Shown here one piece after another: positions 60,937 through 64,000 of a stretch of DNA of 64,000 bases. This DNA comes from Vibrio tubiashii (GTDB taxonomy: Bacteria; Pseudomonadota; Gammaproteobacteria; Enterobacterales; Vibrionaceae): contig JRWQ01000002.1 of assembly GCA_000775715.1 (NCBI GenBank), positions 1-64,000 on the forward strand, written 5' to 3'. A program made the position numbers and the translations under genes. The notes beneath the pieces are model-generated. The model saw only the letters and a list, made by a program, of their open reading frames with translations, did not search any database and was not told the DNA's origin. Each line of letters opens with the position of its first letter. Within the stretch, counting starts at the first letter, position 1.

Positions 60937-62370
60937 GTGAATAAATTGCATTGGATACCAAAATCCGCTGCAGCATTAGCAATCGTGGCAACCTCGTTAG
61001 TGAGTGTCGCAAGCTTTGCTGCATCCGAAGAAAAAGGCTTGATTGATCCACGCAACGACGCTTACGAGCAGCAACACCCAGATCAATACCACTCTTGGAA
61101 AGCCACCTCTGAAAGTGAACATATCGAAGACGCCCTAGCGGAAGATCCAAACATGGTGATTCTTTGGGCTGGTTACGGCTTCGCCAAAGACTACAATAAA
61201 GCACGCGGCCACTTCTATGCACTTGATGACGTTCGTCAGACCCTACGTACGGGCGCACCTACCGATGAAAAATCAGGCCCAATGCCAATGGCGTGTTGGA
61301 GCTGTAAAAGTCCAGACGTCGGCCGTGTGATCGATGAGCGCGGTGAAGATGGCTACTTTGAAGGTAAGTGGGCTCGCCTAGGTGATCAGATTGCCAACCC
61401 TATTGGCTGTGCCGACTGTCACGATACTCGTAGTGAAGCATTCAAAAACGGTGAACCTGCCCTTGCTCTAGCAAAACCCTATGTTGAGCGAGCATTCCAA
61501 GCGATTGATAAACCTTTTGAACAACAATCTCGCTTAGATCAGCAAGCTTCTGTCTGTGCTCAGTGTCACGTTGAATACTACTTCACAGGCCCGAACAAAT
61601 CGGTCAAATTCCCTTGGGATATGGGTACCACGGTTGATGAAATGGAGCAGTACTACGATGCACTTGGCTTTAAAGACTGGACGCACAAGGTCTCTAAAGC
61701 ACCGATGCTAAAAACACAGCACCCAGGTTACGAAACATGGCGTGATGGTATTCACGGTAAAAACAACGTTGTTTGTGTCGACTGTCATATGCCAAAAGTG
61801 ACCAAAGAAGACGGCACCGTATACACTGACCACAAAGTGGGCAATCCATTTGACCGTTTCGAAGATACTTGTGCTAGCTGTCATACCCAATCGAAAGATC
61901 AGCTACGTGATATCGTTTCGACTCGCAAAGCTCAAGTCCTAAACATGAAGCTAACGGCTGAGAAACAGATCGTTGCTGCGCACTTTGAAGCCGGTGCTGC
62001 GTGGGATGCTGGTGCGACCGAAGCTGAGATGAAAGATATTCTTCAAGATATCCGTCATGCACAATGGCGTTGGGACTACGCAATCGCATCACACGGTGTT
62101 CACATGCATGCCCCTGAAGTTGCGCTTGAAGTGCTAGGTACTGCGGTAGACCGTGCTGCTGACGCTCGTACTAAACTGGTTCGTCTGCTAGCGAAAAAAG
62201 GCATTACCGAGCCAATCGAGATCCCAGATATTTCAACCAAAGCCGCAGCGCAAAAAGCACTGGGGATGGATATGGATAAGATGAACGCAGACAAAGAGAA
62301 CTTCTTAAAAACTGTTGTTCCAGAGTGGGAGAAAGCCGCACAGAAACGCGAAGCGAGTTACGAGAAATAA
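60937..62370 (+). CDS. nrfA: NrfA, ammonia-forming cytochrome c552 nitrite reductase
   Basis: 477 residues from a GTG with a CGGAG box 9 nt upstream. The signal peptide ends near SFAA (about residue 28). The active-site heme uses CWSCK at 120-124, the hallmark of NrfA, and four CXXCH hemes follow at 158 (CADCH), 207 (CAQCH), 280 (CVDCH) and 312 (CASCH). The active-site Arg/Tyr/His environment can be seen near [16 protein letters not shown]. It reduces nitrite to ammonium with six electrons. It is divergent from nrfB across the regulatory gap; a strong terminator follows. Confidence 0.97.
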   Translation: MNKLHWIPKSAAALAIVATSLVSVASFAASEEKGLIDPRNDAYEQQHPDQYHSWKATSESEHIEDALAEDPNMVILWAGYGFAKDYNKARGHFYALDDVRQTLRTGAPTDEKSGPMPMACWSCKSPDVGRVIDERGEDGYFEGKWARLGDQIANPIGCADCHDTRSEAFKNGEPALALAKPYVERAFQAIDKPFEQQSRLDQQASVCAQCHVEYYFTGPNKSVKFPWDMGTTVDEMEQYYDALGFKDWTHKVSKAPMLKTQHPGYETWRDGIHGKNNVVCVDCHMPKVTKEDGTVYTDHKVGNPFDRFEDTCASCHTQSKDQLRDIVSTRKAQVLNMKLTAEKQIVAAHFEAGAAWDAGATEAEMKDILQDIRHAQWRWDYAIASHGVHMHAPEVALEVLGTAVDRAADARTKLVRLLAKKGITEPIEIPDISTKAAAQKALGMDMDKMNADKENFLKTVVPEWEKAAQKREASYEK

Positions 62371-62400
62371 CCTTAAACAAGCAACAATAAACAAAGAAAC

Positions 62401-62422
62401 AAAGCCAGCAATTGCTGGCTTT
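62401..62422 (+). terminator. Terminator of nrfA
   Basis: A 22-nt perfect palindrome: AAAGCCAGC and GCTGGCTTT around AATT, with AT-rich flanks. It lies 30 bp after the nrfA stop and can also serve the convergent dehydrogenase gene. Confidence 0.85.
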
Positions 62423-62447
62423 ATTCGTTTTAGTAGAAATCTAAAAT

Positions 62448-63113
62448 CTATATCCGATTGACGGTTATATCCGAAACGTAACCATTACCAATGCCCGTGA
62501 GCGAACTATGAATCATCGACGCAGCATCGTCCGCTGACATAAAACTCTGAGTATCGATCGCTTTACCACTTGTCACCCAAAACTCTGTTGCCATTCCTCC
62601 TGGATAAACGGCAACAATATTCATTGGACAACCTTTTAGCTCCATACGGACTGACTCAATCAAACCTTTCACTGCCCACTTGACCGCGCAATACGTTGAT
62701 TCTTGAGCTTTGGGCTGCTGAGCCGCGGTTGACATCACCATTGTCAAGGTAACAGGCTGATCCTTAAAGCGCCTAACAGACTCTCGTACTGTGTTGATCG
62801 CGGTAGTGAGGTTATTCGCTATCAACTCTTCTATGCGCTCTGGACTTTGTTCCTCAAGCAAACCGAAATAGCCACTTCCTGCGCAATGAATGATGTTAGT
62901 CGGGATCACTTCGAGCTTATCGAACATAGCTTGCACATCTATGTGGCTAGCAAGATCACAAGCTTGATAAGTCGCTTGTGAAGACAACTGACTGTGTACG
63001 TTAGCTAACTTCTGTTCACTCCTGCCAATTAAGTGCACTTTCTCGCCGTTGCTATCGTACAGTTTCGCTAATGCTGCACCAAGGCCACTACTCGCGCCAG
63101 TGATTAAAATCAT
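62448..63113 (-). CDS. Short-chain dehydrogenase/reductase
   Basis: 221 residues, single-domain classical SDR. The N-terminal NAD(P) motif is ITGASSGLGAALAKL (TGxxxGxG, residues 4-16) with an Arg-Ser after the second strand suggesting NADP(H). The catalytic Ser is in MVMSTAAQQP and the Tyr-Lys pair in STYCAVKWAVKG (YxxxK). Substrate unknown. It converges on nrfA, is 33 bp downstream of the nrfG-like gene, and may be cotranscribed with it, which has no obvious functional meaning. Confidence 0.9.
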   Translation of the reverse strand: MILITGASSGLGAALAKLYDSNGEKVHLIGRSEQKLANVHSQLSSQATYQACDLASHIDVQAMFDKLEVIPTNIIHCAGSGYFGLLEEQSPERIEELIANNLTTAINTVRESVRRFKDQPVTLTMVMSTAAQQPKAQESTYCAVKWAVKGLIESVRMELKGCPMNIVAVYPGGMATEFWVTSGKAIDTQSFMSADDAASMIHSSLTGIGNGYVSDITVNRI

Positions 63114-63146
63114 TACACTTCCTTTTTCATTGCTTGAACACGCAGC

Positions 63147-63683
63147 TTAGCCTTTAATAAACGATTTTGCTTGGTTCAAAGAGTGGATAATCGCTTCGCG
63201 ATCTAAGTCTGGATTGTCTGAGTCAAGCAACTTAGTCCAGGTGTCTACCGCTTGCTGATACCGAAAACTAATAAAATGATCGTTTGCAATCAAAGTCAAA
63301 GCCGTCATGTTGGCAGGTTCAAGGGTTAAGGCTTGCTCAAGCAGTTGTGAAACCTCATCGGTCATAATCTGCTTGCGGACATAGTAAAGAGAGGTTGCTT
63401 TTGCAGCAAACTGATTTGCCGAGGGCTGTTCACTTAAGCGAATCGCATAATCAAAGCAGGTCAGTGCTGATGAGAAATCTTGGTTATTTAGGTAGCCATG
63501 CCCGAGCTGAAACCATAACTCTGCCTGATTTGGATCTTGCTGCAATTGGCTTTGCAGATCTTGCATCCACTCTTGGTGAGTCTGTTGAGGTTCTAATTCT
63601 GCAATAGGCTCAGGCGCTTGACCTTGCAGCCAATAAAAAATAGGCGCAGCAATTATCAAACTGATGATCAATGTCCACTTCAT
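63147..63683 (-). CDS. nrfG: NrfG-like TPR heme-lyase accessory protein
   Basis: 178 residues from MKWTLIISLIIAAPIFYWLQG. GGGAG lies 5 nt before this ATG and favours it over in-frame starts at 63707 and 63734. One N-terminal membrane span (about 3-19) is followed by three to four TPR motifs (AELWFQLGHGYLNNQDFSSALTCFDYAIRL; LEQALTLEPANMTALTLIANDHFISFRYQQAVDTWTKLL). The C-terminal part resembles E. coli NrfG, which binds the C-terminus of apo-NrfA for heme attachment. It is detached from nrfEF, lying beyond nrfA and an SDR gene. A CcmI-type role is the alternative. Confidence 0.78.
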   Translation of the reverse strand: MKWTLIISLIIAAPIFYWLQGQAPEPIAELEPQQTHQEWMQDLQSQLQQDPNQAELWFQLGHGYLNNQDFSSALTCFDYAIRLSEQPSANQFAAKATSLYYVRKQIMTDEVSQLLEQALTLEPANMTALTLIANDHFISFRYQQAVDTWTKLLDSDNPDLDREAIIHSLNQAKSFIKG

Positions 63684-63777
63684 CAGCACTCCCACACTTT
63701 TGTTCATTACCAACTCAGTATATCCTGTTAACACACATATGTCTTTGAACTAGCAGACCCTATTAGATCCTATCACT

Positions 63778-64000
63778 ATGAAAAATAAAGTTGTGCCCTC
63801 AGAGCAAACGCAGCAAGAAGCAATGAAGATTGCCAAAGCAACCCAAAAGCCCGGTCAAACCAAAGAGCAGACTAAACTGATTGCTCAAGGGATTGAAAAA
63901 GGCATTGCTCAGTATAAAAAACAGCAGAAAGAGCGCTCTCGACAAGCTGACAAAGCCAAGAAGAAAGCACAAAAAGCAAAAAGAACAGCAGACGAAGTAA
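63778..64000 (+). CDS. DUF2956 family protein, truncated by the window edge
   Basis: At least 74 codons, running off the right end. It starts MKNKVVPSEQTQQEAMKIAKATQKPGQTKEQTKLIAQGIEKG and continues with Lys/Gln/Arg-rich helix IAQYKKQQKERSRQADKAKKKAQKAKR. The TQQEAMKIAKATQKPGQTKEQTKLIAQGIEKGI block is the DUF2956 signature found in Vibrio and relatives. It is highly basic with no signal peptide; function unknown. It is divergent from the nrfG-like gene. Confidence 0.82.
   Translation, partial: MKNKVVPSEQTQQEAMKIAKATQKPGQTKEQTKLIAQGIEKGIAQYKKQQKERSRQADKAKKKAQKAKRTADEV

Overview
The window is a stretch of Vibrio chromosome. The evidence is gene content and order: an accD-folC-dedD-cvpA-purF operon beside truA and a very long, acidic, repeat-rich FimV/HubP protein; the polar flagellar cluster flagellin x3-flaG-fliD-flaI-fliS-flrABC-fliEFGHIJ-fliKLMNOPQR-flhB; and a periplasmic nitrite ammonification (nrf) locus. 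The species cannot be fixed from sequence reading alone.

Layout. (1) 1-3480 is the least familiar part: a MarR regulator with palindromic operators in its leader, a convergent PhzF-like gene, a small secreted NTF2-like protein, and an unrecognised pair (59-residue protein plus 270-residue membrane protein). Short GGGC-GAA-GCCC hairpin repeats lie inside and at the edge of it. (2) 3493-18581, nearly all on the minus strand, is core metabolism and cell-pole organisation: purF, cvpA, dedD, folC, accD, truA, hubP/fimV, asd, pdxB, fabB. (3) 18710-28518 is mixed housekeeping: mnmC, an FMN reductase, yfcL, epmC, a TRIC/YadS-type membrane protein, a DUF885 lipoprotein peptidase, aroC, prmB, smrB. (4) 28685-53675 is about 25 kb of polar flagellar genes, all on the minus strand. 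I read sigma-54 type promoters before flrBC, fliE and fliK, and sigma-28 type promoters before each of the three flagellins. This fits the known Vibrio cascade: FlrA with sigma-54 drives flrBC, FlrC with sigma-54 drives basal body and hook genes, and FliA drives late flagellins. (5) 53795-55236 holds a YfeX-type heme peroxidase and a YfeZ-type membrane protein. (6) 55339-62370 is the nrf locus, with nrfBCD, nrfE, a DsbE-like thioredoxin gene and nrfF on the minus strand, divergent from nrfA on the plus strand across a 472-bp regulatory gap. A detached nrfG-like TPR gene lies past a short-chain dehydrogenase. (7) The right edge cuts a DUF2956 gene.

How the genes work together: HubP marks the cell pole where the single sheathed flagellum is built, so the polarity gene and the flagellar export, motor and filament genes serve one organelle. 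The nrf genes encode the pentaheme nitrite reductase, its electron feed (NrfB, C, D) and the dedicated heme lyase (NrfE, F, G plus a thioredoxin) needed for its CXXCK heme. I did not find a clear undescribed multi-gene system, phage, transposon or CRISPR array. The best candidates for new biology are the 2318-3313 gene pair and the in-frame repeat arrays of HubP.
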